DNA from: Maridesulfovibrio ferrireducens
GTDB taxonomy: Bacteria > Desulfobacterota > Desulfovibrionia > Desulfovibrionales > Desulfovibrionaceae
DNA: 64,000 nt
Direction: 5' to 3'
NCBI RefSeq assembly: GCF_016342405.1
Contig: NZ_JAEINN010000010.1
Location: 62,001-126,000 of the forward strand
A model generated the notes under the pieces. It did not search any database, was not told where the DNA came from, and saw only the letters and a list, made by a program, of their open reading frames with translations. The position numbers and the translations under genes are program-made. Positions 29,081 to 38,184 of the stretch are shown here, in pieces (the stretch's first letter is position 1; each line of letters opens with the position of its first letter).

Positions 29081-29198
29081 ATTCTCTCCCCAAACAGATA
29101 AACTTCATTCTAGCCTCTATTAATAAAGGATTTTTAGAATAATTAGTACTCTTTTTATTAAAATAGCGACTACAAACTCTTTTTACCCCCTCTGTTCA

Positions 29199-29224
29199 TA
29201 TTTGCACAACTATTTGTGCAAATA
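29199..29224. promoter_or_regulatory. Long perfect palindrome between kinase operon and ccmF
   Basis: ATTTGCACAA-CTAT-TTGTGCAAAT with one further base pair on each side: eleven-base arms, four-base spacer. A third copy of the half-site, TGCACAAATAG, follows at 29236-29246. There is no T run, so this is an operator, not a terminator. It lies about 120 bases from the kinase start (minus) and 160 bases from ccmF (plus), so one factor could control both. The half-site TTGTGC resembles CRP/FNR-type half-sites loosely, but the spacing differs. Confidence 0.6.
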
Positions 29225-29382
29225 GTGTTATATTCTGCACAAATAGAACGCATATTCTCAATCTTAGCCAATCATTTCATACCATTATAGAATGGAATAC
29301 TTATTGCTTGTCACTGGCTTTGTGCAAGACGAAATTTAAATTGCCTGCATCTATAAATCTAGCTGATCTTTTTGGAGGGTTA

Positions 29383-31281
29383 ATGCATTTTTTAATGGAA
29401 ATGGCTCTAGTGATATCCATGTTTGTATCATTACTGGCTGCAGCATGGGGATGCCTTAACATATGGAAAGGACAGACCGACTCGATAAAATGGCTGGAAA
29501 GGGGACAATTACTTGTTATTTCATTAGTTGTTTTCTCCAGCATAATTCTATTATGCGCATTAATAACCCGTGATTTTTCATTTAAATATGTTGCAGACTA
29601 TACAAGTCTTGGACTTTCAAATTTCTACGCGGTTACTGCTTTCTGGGCCGGAAGACCGGGATCTTTGCTATTCTGGCTACTGGTTATCACTGTCGGCGGA
29701 ACCATTTTTCTCGGCACTAAAAAATACTCCGATTTGCCCGAAGAAACAAAAGTCGCTTACTGGATGCTTTACTTTGCGATTCAAGCCTTTTTCCTATTCA
29801 TCCTGACAAGTGCAAGCCCGCCGTTTACACAACTTGCCAACATCCCCGCAGATGGAACCGGACTCAATCCGTTATTACAAAACCCCGGTATGGCTTTTCA
29901 TCCACCACTTCTCTTTTTCGGTTACGGGCTGTTTACTGTTCCCGCCTGCTTATCGATCGCAATGGCTATCACAAGGGGTGAAGATTCATGGATGAAACTG
30001 ACTCGCGGCTGGGTGCTTCCGGCATGGTCATTCCTTAGTGCCGGAATAGTGCTCGGCGCATGGTGGGCTTATATGGAACTGGGCTGGGGCGGCTACTGGG
30101 CATGGGATCCGGTTGAAAATGCTTCTATCATTCCATGGTTCGTAGCTACAGCATACCTGCACACTTCAATTTTAGGTCAGCGCTACGGAGTGTTCAAACG
30201 AATCAATATTATATTGGTTAACCTGACATTTCTGATGTGTGTTGTCGGTACATATATTGTGCGAAGCGGTATCATTGCATCCGTACACGCCTTTGGCGGC
30301 GGCGGAGTCGGCGGTTTACTGCTCGCCTTTATTCTATTCTATCTATTTTTAACTCTATCAGCCTCATTCTTCGCCAACGTAAAAAAATCCAAACTGGAGG
30401 CCAATGCTTTCAGCCGCCAAGGACTTCTAGTCATAACAGTATGGACTTTTATTGCCTTGGGTACTGTGATTTTTCTAGGCACCATGTGGCCTGTTATAAG
30501 TCTGGGATGGGAAACAAATCCCGTCGGTGTTAACGCAGGCTTTTATAACACAGTAACAATGCCGTTATTTACCCTCATAGGTTTACTGCTTCTGATTTGC
30601 CCGTGGTTTTCATGGAACGAAGGCATTCAGGATAAGACCGGCCTCGCTGTTTCCATTTTTACGGCTTTGTGCCTTAGCGGAGCGGCATGGTTCGGTGGAA
30701 TACGCATGATCCTTCCACTTATAGCCTTCGGCTCCGGAGCGGGAATAATAGCGTCCACCATAATGCTTGCCCTGCGAAACAAAACTCTATCCAGCAAACG
30801 ATTCTGGATTGCCCACGGGACTCATCTCGGAGTGGCATTAATGATCATCGGAGTGGCTATCTCCGGTCCATACGCAACAACTCAGCAAGTTGCGATATCC
30901 GAAGGACAGACCTTTTCGTTTTCAGGATATGAATTCACCTACAAAGAGCTGACCGCTTCTAAACGTCACGGCATTGCATCTAAAATGGCTAATATTGTTG
31001 TCAGTAAAAATGGGCAGGAAGTCGGAATTCTAAAACCGGAACAATTAACATTCCCCGGCAACAATCACCCGCACTCTGAAGTATCCACAATATTCAGCTT
31101 CGGCAGGGAACTTTACGCGACAATACACGACATAAAAAATGGCCGGCTTGAACCTCTGACGGTAAGTGTTCATCCGCTGGTCAACTGGATATGGGTCGGT
31201 GGAACGCTCGTCACCCTCTTCCCGTTTGTCGTATTCTTTCCGGCAAGAAAGAAAAAATTGCACAGTCCAGACGCGCAGTAA
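29383..31281 (+). CDS. ccmF: Cytochrome c haem lyase subunit CcmF
   Basis: A 632-residue, many-helix membrane protein of the CcmF/CycK family, which handles haem during cytochrome c maturation. The haem-binding WWD-type motif reads WGGYWAWDPVENAS at about residues 235-250 of the chosen frame. Conserved His residues flank it, and a C-terminal periplasmic domain (AISEGQTFSFSGYEFTYKE) follows. The frame is open from 29308, but GGAGG four bases before the ATG at 29383 supports that start. The next gene, a TPR protein resembling CcmH/NrfG, is 14 bases downstream and is probably co-transcribed. Other ccm genes are not in the window. Multi-haem cytochromes of sulfate reducers would be its clients. 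Confidence 0.93.
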   Translation: MHFLMEMALVISMFVSLLAAAWGCLNIWKGQTDSIKWLERGQLLVISLVVFSSIILLCALITRDFSFKYVADYTSLGLSNFYAVTAFWAGRPGSLLFWLLVITVGGTIFLGTKKYSDLPEETKVAYWMLYFAIQAFFLFILTSASPPFTQLANIPADGTGLNPLLQNPGMAFHPPLLFFGYGLFTVPACLSIAMAITRGEDSWMKLTRGWVLPAWSFLSAGIVLGAWWAYMELGWGGYWAWDPVENASIIPWFVATAYLHTSILGQRYGVFKRINIILVNLTFLMCVVGTYIVRSGIIASVHAFGGGGVGGLLLAFILFYLFLTLSASFFANVKKSKLEANAFSRQGLLVITVWTFIALGTVIFLGTMWPVISLGWETNPVGVNAGFYNTVTMPLFTLIGLLLLICPWFSWNEGIQDKTGLAVSIFTALCLSGAAWFGGIRMILPLIAFGSGAGIIASTIMLALRNKTLSSKRFWIAHGTHLGVALMIIGVAISGPYATTQQVAISEGQTFSFSGYEFTYKELTASKRHGIASKMANIVVSKNGQEVGILKPEQLTFPGNNHPHSEVSTIFSFGRELYATIHDIKNGRLEPLTVSVHPLVNWIWVGGTLVTLFPFVVFFPARKKKLHSPDAQ

Positions 31282-31295
31282 TCAGGAGTAATTAA

Positions 31296-31874
31296 ATGCA
31301 AACCAAGACATCCCCTAAAGGGAAACAAGTTGTTGTCATAACTGTGGCTGCCGGACTGGTTTTAATGCTGATGTTCTCGTTCATGTCCAAATCACATCAA
31401 CCTGTTCAACGCGCACAGTCACGACCTGTGGGATCACAGAGTGCAGGCCCATCAATGAATGCTGAACAAAGTTCCAAAATACAAACTTACATGGAACAGT
31501 TGAAAAACAATCCAGATAATACAGAAGCCTTAAACGGATTAGGTGAATTATTCATGAGTATGGGCTCATTAGAGAAGTCGGCATTCTTCTGGAATAGACT
31601 GCTGAAAATTACACCGGAAGATGAAAGCGCGCTTTACCACTACGGCATAGTTTTGCTTAAGCTGGATAAGACCATGCAGTCTGTGGATCAATTTGAAAAG
31701 ATAGTAAAATTGAATCCTGAAAACTACCACGCATGTTACTACCTTGGTATGATTCTTAGAAATGACTTGAACCAAAAAGAAAGGGGCGCAAAATACCTGC
31801 GAAAAATCTTAGAGATTAACCCTGACCACAAAGAACTCATTGATATTGTCCGAAAGGAACTGGCCAAAGGTTAA
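31296..31874 (+). CDS. Membrane-anchored TPR protein, probable CcmH/NrfG-like assembly factor
   Basis: A 192-residue protein with one membrane helix at about 12-30, then a polar linker and three to four TPR units between residues 65 and 190 (NTEALNGLGELFMSMG, DESALYHYGIVLLKL, NYHACYYLGMILRND). It resembles the TPR part of CcmH/CycH and NrfG, which present apocytochrome c to the haem lyase. The position directly after ccmF, with AGGAG before its ATG, supports that role. It has no CxxC thiol motif, so it is not the reductase part of CcmH. A strong terminator follows. Domain assignment is firm; the partner role is inferred from context. Confidence 0.82.
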   Translation: MQTKTSPKGKQVVVITVAAGLVLMLMFSFMSKSHQPVQRAQSRPVGSQSAGPSMNAEQSSKIQTYMEQLKNNPDNTEALNGLGELFMSMGSLEKSAFFWNRLLKITPEDESALYHYGIVLLKLDKTMQSVDQFEKIVKLNPENYHACYYLGMILRNDLNQKERGAKYLRKILEINPDHKELIDIVRKELAKG

Positions 31875-31880
31875 CAAATA

Positions 31881-31915
31881 AAGCCCATGCTAATTTTAAT
31901 CAGCATGGGCTTTTT
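31881..31915 (+). terminator. Intrinsic terminator of the ccmF operon
   Basis: AAGCCCATGCT and AGCATGGGCTT pair around a ten-base loop and are followed by TTTTT. It starts seven bases past the TPR gene stop. Confidence 0.9.
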
Positions 31916-31923
31916 AATTCTAA

Positions 31924-32286
31924 TCAGCCACCGAACCAACCGGGAGAAATAACTTCTAATGCTTTAGTGTAATGAACCCGCAAGTCTTCAAGCTTACCGG
32001 TAATTACCTTTTCCTGCTCACCAAGACTTGTCGGGCAGATTTCTTTCATTTGATCGACAACGGCTTCAAGTTCTTTCATCGTTGATTTAATCATAATAAT
32101 CTGATCACCGAGATCTGAAGATTTCTCGTCAGCCAGAACATCATATAAGCGAGCTTTCCACGAATTAAGTTCCATTTCAAGACCGCTGCAATAATTCTTT
32201 ACAGCCTTTTTCTTTCCGGCTTCAGTGCTGCAGCCGTCAATACCTTCACAACTCGGGCATGGTCCGGGATAATCCATATTCGCCAT
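31924..32286 (-). CDS. Small protein of unknown function with N-terminal Cys motif
   Basis: A 120-residue soluble protein I do not recognise. The N-terminus has PCPSCEGIDGCS, a CxxC plus a further Cys at residues 10-19, and one more Cys near residue 33. The rest is mostly helical, with a likely coiled coil at about 55-110, and it ends in SPGWFGG. The Cys pattern suggests a metal site or redox pair. GGAGG six bases before the ATG gives a firm start, so this is a real gene. It lies alone between the ccmF terminator and the photolyase operon. No function is proposed. Confidence 0.75.
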   Translation of the reverse strand: MANMDYPGPCPSCEGIDGCSTEAGKKKAVKNYCSGLEMELNSWKARLYDVLADEKSSDLGDQIIMIKSTMKELEAVVDQMKEICPTSLGEQEKVITGKLEDLRVHYTKALEVISPGWFGG

Positions 32287-32409
32287 AACTAGCCTCCAAA
32301 CGGTTTAAAGTTATTAACGTTTTAAGACTAGCATAGACACTTTCTTTTGTGCACATCTTTTTTCAAAAACTTTTCTAGCACAACAGACCGTTTTTATAGA
32401 ATAAAATCA

Positions 32410-33768
32410 TTATTCTCCGTTCCAGCGTAAAATATATTCATCAACATTAAACTTCCGACGACACCCCCGTTCATTCATATATCGTATTGAGCCATACACT
32501 TGGCGCTTTTTCCAGGCACGATCATGCAACCCTGCAATAGACCAAAGTGCTCCGACATATCCATTAGGAGATCTTCCATCCAGCTGATACTTATCATTGA
32601 GAGCCATTGCGATTTTAACGGCCTGCTCTGGCGAAGAGGACCATTCAAGAATTTTCTTAGCCCAGTACATACGCATATATCCGTGCATATATCCTGTACG
32701 CCGCATCTGATTTTGAGCCGCATTCCAAAGAAAAGAATGAGTCTCCGCTTTATCAAATTCATCGCGCGTATAAGTATATAAACGCTGATCATTCCGATGT
32801 TCATCGAGCGTGGCGACGGCCCACTCAGGCGCTCCGCTAAACGAATCATAATCGGCATTATGCAGACAGAAATTTTCAGATAACTCCCGCCGCACAATCA
32901 GCTCCTCAAGAAACATATCCTGACTATCTCCAGCTCCTGTCGCTGCCACATCAAGTGCGGCCCGCTGCGGCGCAAGCTGCCCGAACTGAATATAAGCTGA
33001 CAAGCGCGAAGTAGCTCCGGCATTAGGATCATTACGCTTTTCAGCATAATTTATCAGCCGGGTCTTAATAAAAGAAACAAGAGCAATACGTGCTGCTTTT
33101 TCGCCTGAAGGAAAATCCACGGGAAAAATAGATCTATCCACATTAATGGCGCGGTAAGCTGCGTTCCAGTCCGGCTCGGGGATGTCCGGCGGCGAGACGT
33201 GCTGCGGAATAAGTTCAGGGAAATCTTCAAGATATTCAAAAAGAAGCCGATGTATTTTAGGACGTATCGTGCGGGCAGCGTATTCCTGTTTATCTGAAAC
33301 GACCCGTGCAGGAACAATGTTGCGCCCATCTACCTCAATAAACGGCACCTTAAGTTCACGAGCTGCCTTTTTCTGCCACAACTGACTGGCTCGCAGCGGA
33401 TCAAAATCAGTAACAACTGCCCCTGCCCCTATGTCATTTGCCAAACTTACAATTTCAGCATCAGGACCACCTATCCGCAACGCAAAAGGGATACCCATTT
33501 CAGCCAACTTATCCGCAACATCCTTAAGACCTCTGAGCATGAAATCATACTGACGAAAAGTTGCACACATAAAACTTGGAGACATTACAAAACAGACAAC
33601 AAGCGGGCGAATCTCACCTGCAAGTTCCCGAGCGTAAAGCAATCCCCAATTATCGTTAACACGCTGCTCGCGGCTCATCCAGTAGAGCACCGGACCTCGG
33701 CCTTCCCCTGCATCTTTGGAACTTTGCTTATCATTCAAAGCATAAATACGTTTATCATGAACCCGCAT
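32410..33768 (-). CDS. phr: Class II deoxyribodipyrimidine (CPD) photolyase
   Basis: A 452-residue flavoenzyme that uses blue light to split cyclobutane pyrimidine dimers in DNA. Residues 25-150 form the antenna-binding Rossmann-like part (VLYWMSREQRVNDNW), and the FAD domain follows. Class II marks include LSAYIQFGQLAPQRAAL near residue 255, ENFCLHNADYDS, DQRLYTYTRDEF and GYMHGYMRMYWAKKILEW. Length fits the class. It is the third gene of an operon with a DUF523/DUF1722 protein and an SDR-DUF2867 protein. AGGAAG before the ATG supports the start. A photolyase in a presumed anaerobe suggests periodic exposure to sunlit surface water or sediment. Confidence 0.94.
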   Translation of the reverse strand: MRVHDKRIYALNDKQSSKDAGEGRGPVLYWMSREQRVNDNWGLLYARELAGEIRPLVVCFVMSPSFMCATFRQYDFMLRGLKDVADKLAEMGIPFALRIGGPDAEIVSLANDIGAGAVVTDFDPLRASQLWQKKAARELKVPFIEVDGRNIVPARVVSDKQEYAARTIRPKIHRLLFEYLEDFPELIPQHVSPPDIPEPDWNAAYRAINVDRSIFPVDFPSGEKAARIALVSFIKTRLINYAEKRNDPNAGATSRLSAYIQFGQLAPQRAALDVAATGAGDSQDMFLEELIVRRELSENFCLHNADYDSFSGAPEWAVATLDEHRNDQRLYTYTRDEFDKAETHSFLWNAAQNQMRRTGYMHGYMRMYWAKKILEWSSSPEQAVKIAMALNDKYQLDGRSPNGYVGALWSIAGLHDRAWKKRQVYGSIRYMNERGCRRKFNVDEYILRWNGE

Positions 33769-33791
33769 AAACTTCCTGCTGAATTAGAATG

Positions 33792-35381
33792 TTAAGCTTT
33801 AGGTAAATGACATTTAGGAGCGGCCCCCTTTACAAGGGTCGGACCTTCCAAAATTTTACACGCGGTCTTCTCAGCCAAAGCTTTAGCCATGCCCTTAAAA
33901 ACCACACTGTGAAATGGATATACCGACCACCAGTAAAGCAATCCAGCCACACCCCGCGGCAAAAATCGAGCCGTCATTGTCAGTACGGTATCACCCGTTT
34001 TTTCCTCTTCCAGAGTAAATTCCAGCAAAGCCTCACCGGGAAGTTTCATCTCTGCAATGAGTAATAAGCGCTTACCAGCCTGAACATCAAGAACACGCCA
34101 GAAATCAAGTGCGTCTCCAACTGCAATCAGCGTTGGATGCCTTCGGCCGCGCCGCAGTCCTACCCCGCCGATAAACTTATCAAGCCAGCCACGCACGCTC
34201 CATAAAGCATCCCATCCATACCACCCGTTATCGCCGCCTATCGCTAAAATATTCGACCATAACTTTTCACTGCATACTTGCAATTTGATACGATAACCTG
34301 TGTGAAAAACAGTTCCTCCGGTATACCCGGCATCACCGCATATAGCCCATTCGGGCATATTTATTGAGCCTGCGTCCGACCAGCAACTATCAACCAGTTG
34401 TTGCGCGACCTTATCTAAAGCCCGGCTGATAGCTAAGCGACAACTGCTTAACTTATGCGGCATAATCTCCCTGATACGATAATCTTTGCAAACCACCCGG
34501 TTACGCAACCCCATAACCAATGGTCGAGCCAAGGCAACAGGTATGGGAGAAACAAAACCGAGCCAATAAGAAGAAAGTTTTGGAGTGAGAAAAGGAACGG
34601 GAATAATAAGTCGTCTGTGGAGTCCTGCTTCTTCCTGATAAACACGAAAAAGACGCTCATATGTTTCAATATAAGGTCCACCGATATCAAAAGCATCCCC
34701 TGCGGTTTCGGAATGTTCCAGACACCCTGAAAGGTAAAACACCACATCGCGAATACTTATAGGCTGAGTTTCAGTCTGCACCCACTTAGGCGTTATCATA
34801 ACGGGCAAACGGTCCACCAAGTAACGTATCATTTCAAAAGAAGCACTACCCGAACCGATAATGACTCCCGCCCGAAACGTGGTGCAGGGAACAGTACCGC
34901 CGGATAAAATTTCTCCAACCTCAGCCCGAGACTTTAAATGATGGCTGATATTCGGATCATCAGGAATCAATCCGCCCAGATAAATAATTCGCGCAAGCCC
35001 CGTGCCCTGTGCGGCACGGACTGTGTTCTGCGCGGCGGTGCGATCTTTTGCCGCAAAATCTCCGCTGCCGGACTGCATGGAATGAACAAGATAATACGCG
35101 GCGTAACAACCATTAAGAGCCATTAATAACGAGGCGTAATCAAATAAATCCGCTGCAACGACCTCACAACGTTCGTGCATAGCAAAAGGACGACATTTAA
35201 GCTTGGAAAGAGAACGCCCGACAGCACGTACCCGCCACCCATTTTCAAGAAGTTGCGGAACAAGCCTCCCGCCGACATAACCAGTCGCACCGAGAACACA
35301 AATAGTATATCGATGCCGATCTTCTTCTGATATGTTTTCGGGAAACTCTGTAACTATTCTTTCCGATTTTGATTCAGACAT
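33792..35381 (-). CDS. SDR-family NAD(P)-binding protein fused to a DUF2867 domain
   Basis: A 529-residue two-domain protein. Residues about 25-300 form an atypical SDR/NmrA-like fold with GATGYVGGRLVPQLL at about 31-45 and a YLVHSMQSG stretch near 95. The catalytic Tyr-Lys pair is not evident, so it may be a redox sensor or a poor dehydrogenase. Residues about 340-510 match DUF2867 (GGDNGWYGWDALWSVRGWLDKF), a START-like cavity fold that could bind a lipid or pigment. Its start overlaps the end of the DUF523/DUF1722 gene by eight bases, and the photolyase gene follows 23 bases later. Function is unknown; the operon suggests a link to light or UV response. Confidence 0.82.
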   Translation of the reverse strand: MSESKSERIVTEFPENISEEDRHRYTICVLGATGYVGGRLVPQLLENGWRVRAVGRSLSKLKCRPFAMHERCEVVAADLFDYASLLMALNGCYAAYYLVHSMQSGSGDFAAKDRTAAQNTVRAAQGTGLARIIYLGGLIPDDPNISHHLKSRAEVGEILSGGTVPCTTFRAGVIIGSGSASFEMIRYLVDRLPVMITPKWVQTETQPISIRDVVFYLSGCLEHSETAGDAFDIGGPYIETYERLFRVYQEEAGLHRRLIIPVPFLTPKLSSYWLGFVSPIPVALARPLVMGLRNRVVCKDYRIREIMPHKLSSCRLAISRALDKVAQQLVDSCWSDAGSINMPEWAICGDAGYTGGTVFHTGYRIKLQVCSEKLWSNILAIGGDNGWYGWDALWSVRGWLDKFIGGVGLRRGRRHPTLIAVGDALDFWRVLDVQAGKRLLLIAEMKLPGEALLEFTLEEEKTGDTVLTMTARFLPRGVAGLLYWWSVYPFHSVVFKGMAKALAEKTACKILEGPTLVKGAAPKCHLPKA

Positions 35382-36345
35382 GATTCCTCAACATAAGTTC
35401 TGCGGGATAAGGATTCAAATAATATTGCTTTGCTAAATAGTCTTTTGAATACTTTCTGACATAATGATTAAGTAATATGATCGGCGCAATCAATGGAATC
35501 AACCCTTTGCTGAATTGATCCAGCAATTCAAGCATTTCCTGTTTTTCATCTGCACTTAAATCCTTTTTAAAATATCCAAAAGCGTGCATCAAAACATTTA
35601 TATGTTTTTTGACTGTCAGTTTATAAGTCAAAGCCTTGAAAAGCATTTCAAAATACTCAGCAAAAAGAAGCTCAGGTTCTTCAATTCCAGCTTTTGCAAC
35701 AATCTTTCCCATGGCCCGATATAGCTGTACATTATGAGCCATTATCAACAGTTTATGACGAGTGTGAAATTCAACCAAAGCTCCAGCCGTAAATCCATCA
35801 GACATCGCATCCCGCCAGCGTTTCAATGTAAAAAACCGCGAAATAAAATTTTCCCGTAATGCAGGATCATGCAGTCTTCCGTCATCTTCAAACGGTAAAC
35901 CTGGAAATCTTTCCATTACCATGCGTGCCCACATTCCAATACCATCATGACGTACTCTATTGCCGTCATTATAAACTTTAACTCTGTTCATACCGTTTGA
36001 AGGAGATCCAAACCTGAAAACATAACCGCATATACCTTCACGCTCCAATTGATCCAATCTCTTTTGTCCCCAATCATACATCTGAGCAGTCCAGTCTTTA
36101 CCGGAACTGCGCCCGACCAGTCTGGGAGAGTCCAAATCGCCCACAAGACGAACGGCTTCACGAGGGATGGACATACCGCACTCGACCTCAGGACAAACAG
36201 GAACCCATTCTACATATTGCCCGAGAATATCCCGTAAATAACGATCCAGCTTTTGAGATCCATCATACCTGACACTTTCTCCCAAAAGACACCTTGCAAT
36301 ACCCAGTTTAACCTTGTTGCAAGATTCCCGCTCTTCATAATTCAT
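35374..36345 (-). CDS. DUF523-DUF1722 protein (YbgA/YbbK-like fusion)
   Basis: A 323-residue protein with an N-terminal DUF523 domain (about 10-160; GIARCLLGESVRYDG, VCPEVECGM, FRFGSPSNGMNRV) and a C-terminal DUF1722/YbgA domain (about 185-305). In E. coli ybgA lies next to the photolyase gene, and here the same linkage holds, with an SDR gene between. DUF523 has conserved Cys residues (Cys20, Cys55 and Cys61 region), suggesting a metal or thiol site. It is the first gene of the operon, with GGAGG ten bases before the ATG. Function is not established; the repeated linkage to photolyase points to a role in repair or antenna-cofactor supply. Confidence 0.87.
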   Translation of the reverse strand: MNYEERESCNKVKLGIARCLLGESVRYDGSQKLDRYLRDILGQYVEWVPVCPEVECGMSIPREAVRLVGDLDSPRLVGRSSGKDWTAQMYDWGQKRLDQLEREGICGYVFRFGSPSNGMNRVKVYNDGNRVRHDGIGMWARMVMERFPGLPFEDDGRLHDPALRENFISRFFTLKRWRDAMSDGFTAGALVEFHTRHKLLIMAHNVQLYRAMGKIVAKAGIEEPELLFAEYFEMLFKALTYKLTVKKHINVLMHAFGYFKKDLSADEKQEMLELLDQFSKGLIPLIAPIILLNHYVRKYSKDYLAKQYYLNPYPAELMLRNHV

Positions 36346-36532
36346 ATGCTATTTACCTCCACCTAATAAGGATTCTTCTAATAACACATACCCGAGTTAT
36401 AAATTGAAAGCTACAATCACTATAAAACTCTTCAGCACTTTTCATATTAATAATTTGTTGAGTTGAGTCTATCGTATTATAAGATTGTTCACTTTTGTTG
36501 ACAGTACACATGCAGCGGGATATTTATTGATA

Positions 36533-38179
36533 ATGCACATTTTAAAAGACACCGGAAACACTATTTTTTTTACAGAAATAGGCATTGGACTGATTATTTT
36601 AATAGCCGGAGCCGCTTGCTATCTGGCTTTGATCAAACACATCCGCACTAATGAAGAGAATCTGTATAAAGTAACCAAAACAGGCTTCGCAATTCTCATT
36701 TCATTCATTTTTGCCTTTATGATCGGCTATTCCGTTGTCATCTTTTCTGTAATATTCCACTATCATTTTGATTTTAATGCTATATTCGGCCCCATTCTTT
36801 TTTTGGGATCTATTTTTGTTCTTGCTACGGCCTACTTCAATGTCGGGTTATTTAAAAAATTACTGAATTCTAATATAGAACTAAAAAAACAGGCACTTCA
36901 CGACTATATGACGGGACTGCCGAACAGACGACTGCTCATGCGTAAGATCAGTCAAGCACTGGTCAATAAACATAATAACAATAACAAAGGATTCGCTGTT
37001 GCATTTATAGACATATTAAATTTCAAACGGGTAAATGACAGTTTCGGACATTTTGTCGGAGACGAGATTCTTATTCAGACAGCTGATCGGATAACGAAAA
37101 CAGTAAGAAACATTGATACTGTGGCCAGATTAGGTGGAGATGACTTCGTCATCCTTATTGAAAATGTGAACCCGCGGCAAACCGTCTGGTTCATGAGAAA
37201 CATTAAAAAAGCACTGCAAGCGCCCTATACCATTAACGGGGTGGAGTTTAGTCTAGACATAAGCTATGGGATTTGCACCGATAAGCATGGGGACAATCAT
37301 CCCGAAGATCTCATCAACAAAGCAAACATGGCAATGCGAAGTTCAAAAAAACGCGGAAAAAATTATTTCTCTTTCTTTGTCGAATCCATGCTGAACTCCG
37401 CTCAGGATCTTCTTAAATTTGAAAATGATTTTCATAATGGCTTGCTCAACAACGAATTTTATCTAGTCTTTCAACCCCAATATGCACTTAAACCCGAACT
37501 GGCACTGAAAGGTTTCGAAGCTCTTATCCGTTGGAATCACCCGGAAAAAGGCTTAATCAGCCCCATACAATTTATTCCGCTTGCCGAAGAAACCGGATTA
37601 ATTCTTAAGCTGGACCGCTATGTACTCGATAATGCCTGTAGAATATGGGCTGATTGGCTGAAAAAGAACCCGTCATGCTCATCCTTACAGATATCGGTTA
37701 ACATCAGTGCATACCATATGAAAATTCCGTCATTTGTCCATTTCGCAGAGCAAACCACTACTAAATACAACATTCCTACAGATTCACTGGTAATTGAACT
37801 GACTGAATCAGCTATTATTGCAGACCCTGATCTCGCTTCTCAGAAACTTGATGCTTTGCATGTGTTAGGCATTCAATGTGCTATTGACGACTTTGGAACA
37901 GGTTACTCGTCACTGACCTATCTGACCAAATTCCCGACTGACATCCTTAAAATTGATAAGAGCTTCATTAAAGGAATTGAATCAAGCGCAAGTGCAAAAC
38001 AGATTGTTAAATCAGTCATAGATCTTGCTCATGGTTTGAATATGGTAGTAGTTGCCGAAGGAGTTGAAATGAAATCGCAACTTAAAATTCTTGAAGAACT
38101 AGAGTGCGATGTGGTGCAAGGCTTCTACCTGTCTATGCCGCTTTCTGAGCAAGATGCGTTTGATATCTCTACCAAATAG
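36533..38179 (+). CDS. Membrane-bound GGDEF-EAL protein
   Basis: A protein of about 548 residues that could both make and degrade c-di-GMP. Three to four N-terminal membrane helices (first 110 residues) are followed by a GGDEF domain with GGDDF and a matching RNID inhibitory site, then an EAL domain with EALIRW, NISAYHM, ELTES, DDFGTGYSSL, KIDKSF, AEGVE and QGF. All catalytic residues expected of an active EAL appear present. The frame also offers a TTG at 36485, but a possible promoter (TTGACA at 36498) overlaps that start, so I use the ATG at 36533; neither has a good ribosome site. It converges with the SBP-GGDEF gene. Confidence 0.9.
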   Translation: MHILKDTGNTIFFTEIGIGLIILIAGAACYLALIKHIRTNEENLYKVTKTGFAILISFIFAFMIGYSVVIFSVIFHYHFDFNAIFGPILFLGSIFVLATAYFNVGLFKKLLNSNIELKKQALHDYMTGLPNRRLLMRKISQALVNKHNNNNKGFAVAFIDILNFKRVNDSFGHFVGDEILIQTADRITKTVRNIDTVARLGGDDFVILIENVNPRQTVWFMRNIKKALQAPYTINGVEFSLDISYGICTDKHGDNHPEDLINKANMAMRSSKKRGKNYFSFFVESMLNSAQDLLKFENDFHNGLLNNEFYLVFQPQYALKPELALKGFEALIRWNHPEKGLISPIQFIPLAEETGLILKLDRYVLDNACRIWADWLKKNPSCSSLQISVNISAYHMKIPSFVHFAEQTTTKYNIPTDSLVIELTESAIIADPDLASQKLDALHVLGIQCAIDDFGTGYSSLTYLTKFPTDILKIDKSFIKGIESSASAKQIVKSVIDLAHGLNMVVVAEGVEMKSQLKILEELECDVVQGFYLSMPLSEQDAFDISTK

Positions 38180-38184
38180 ACATC

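Noticed and set aside
36498-36526. Strong sigma-70 promoter for the GGDEF-EAL gene
   Set aside because: TTGACA is perfect but the hexamer 17 bases on (TATTTA) is poor, and it would leave almost no leader before 36533. Kept only as a remark.
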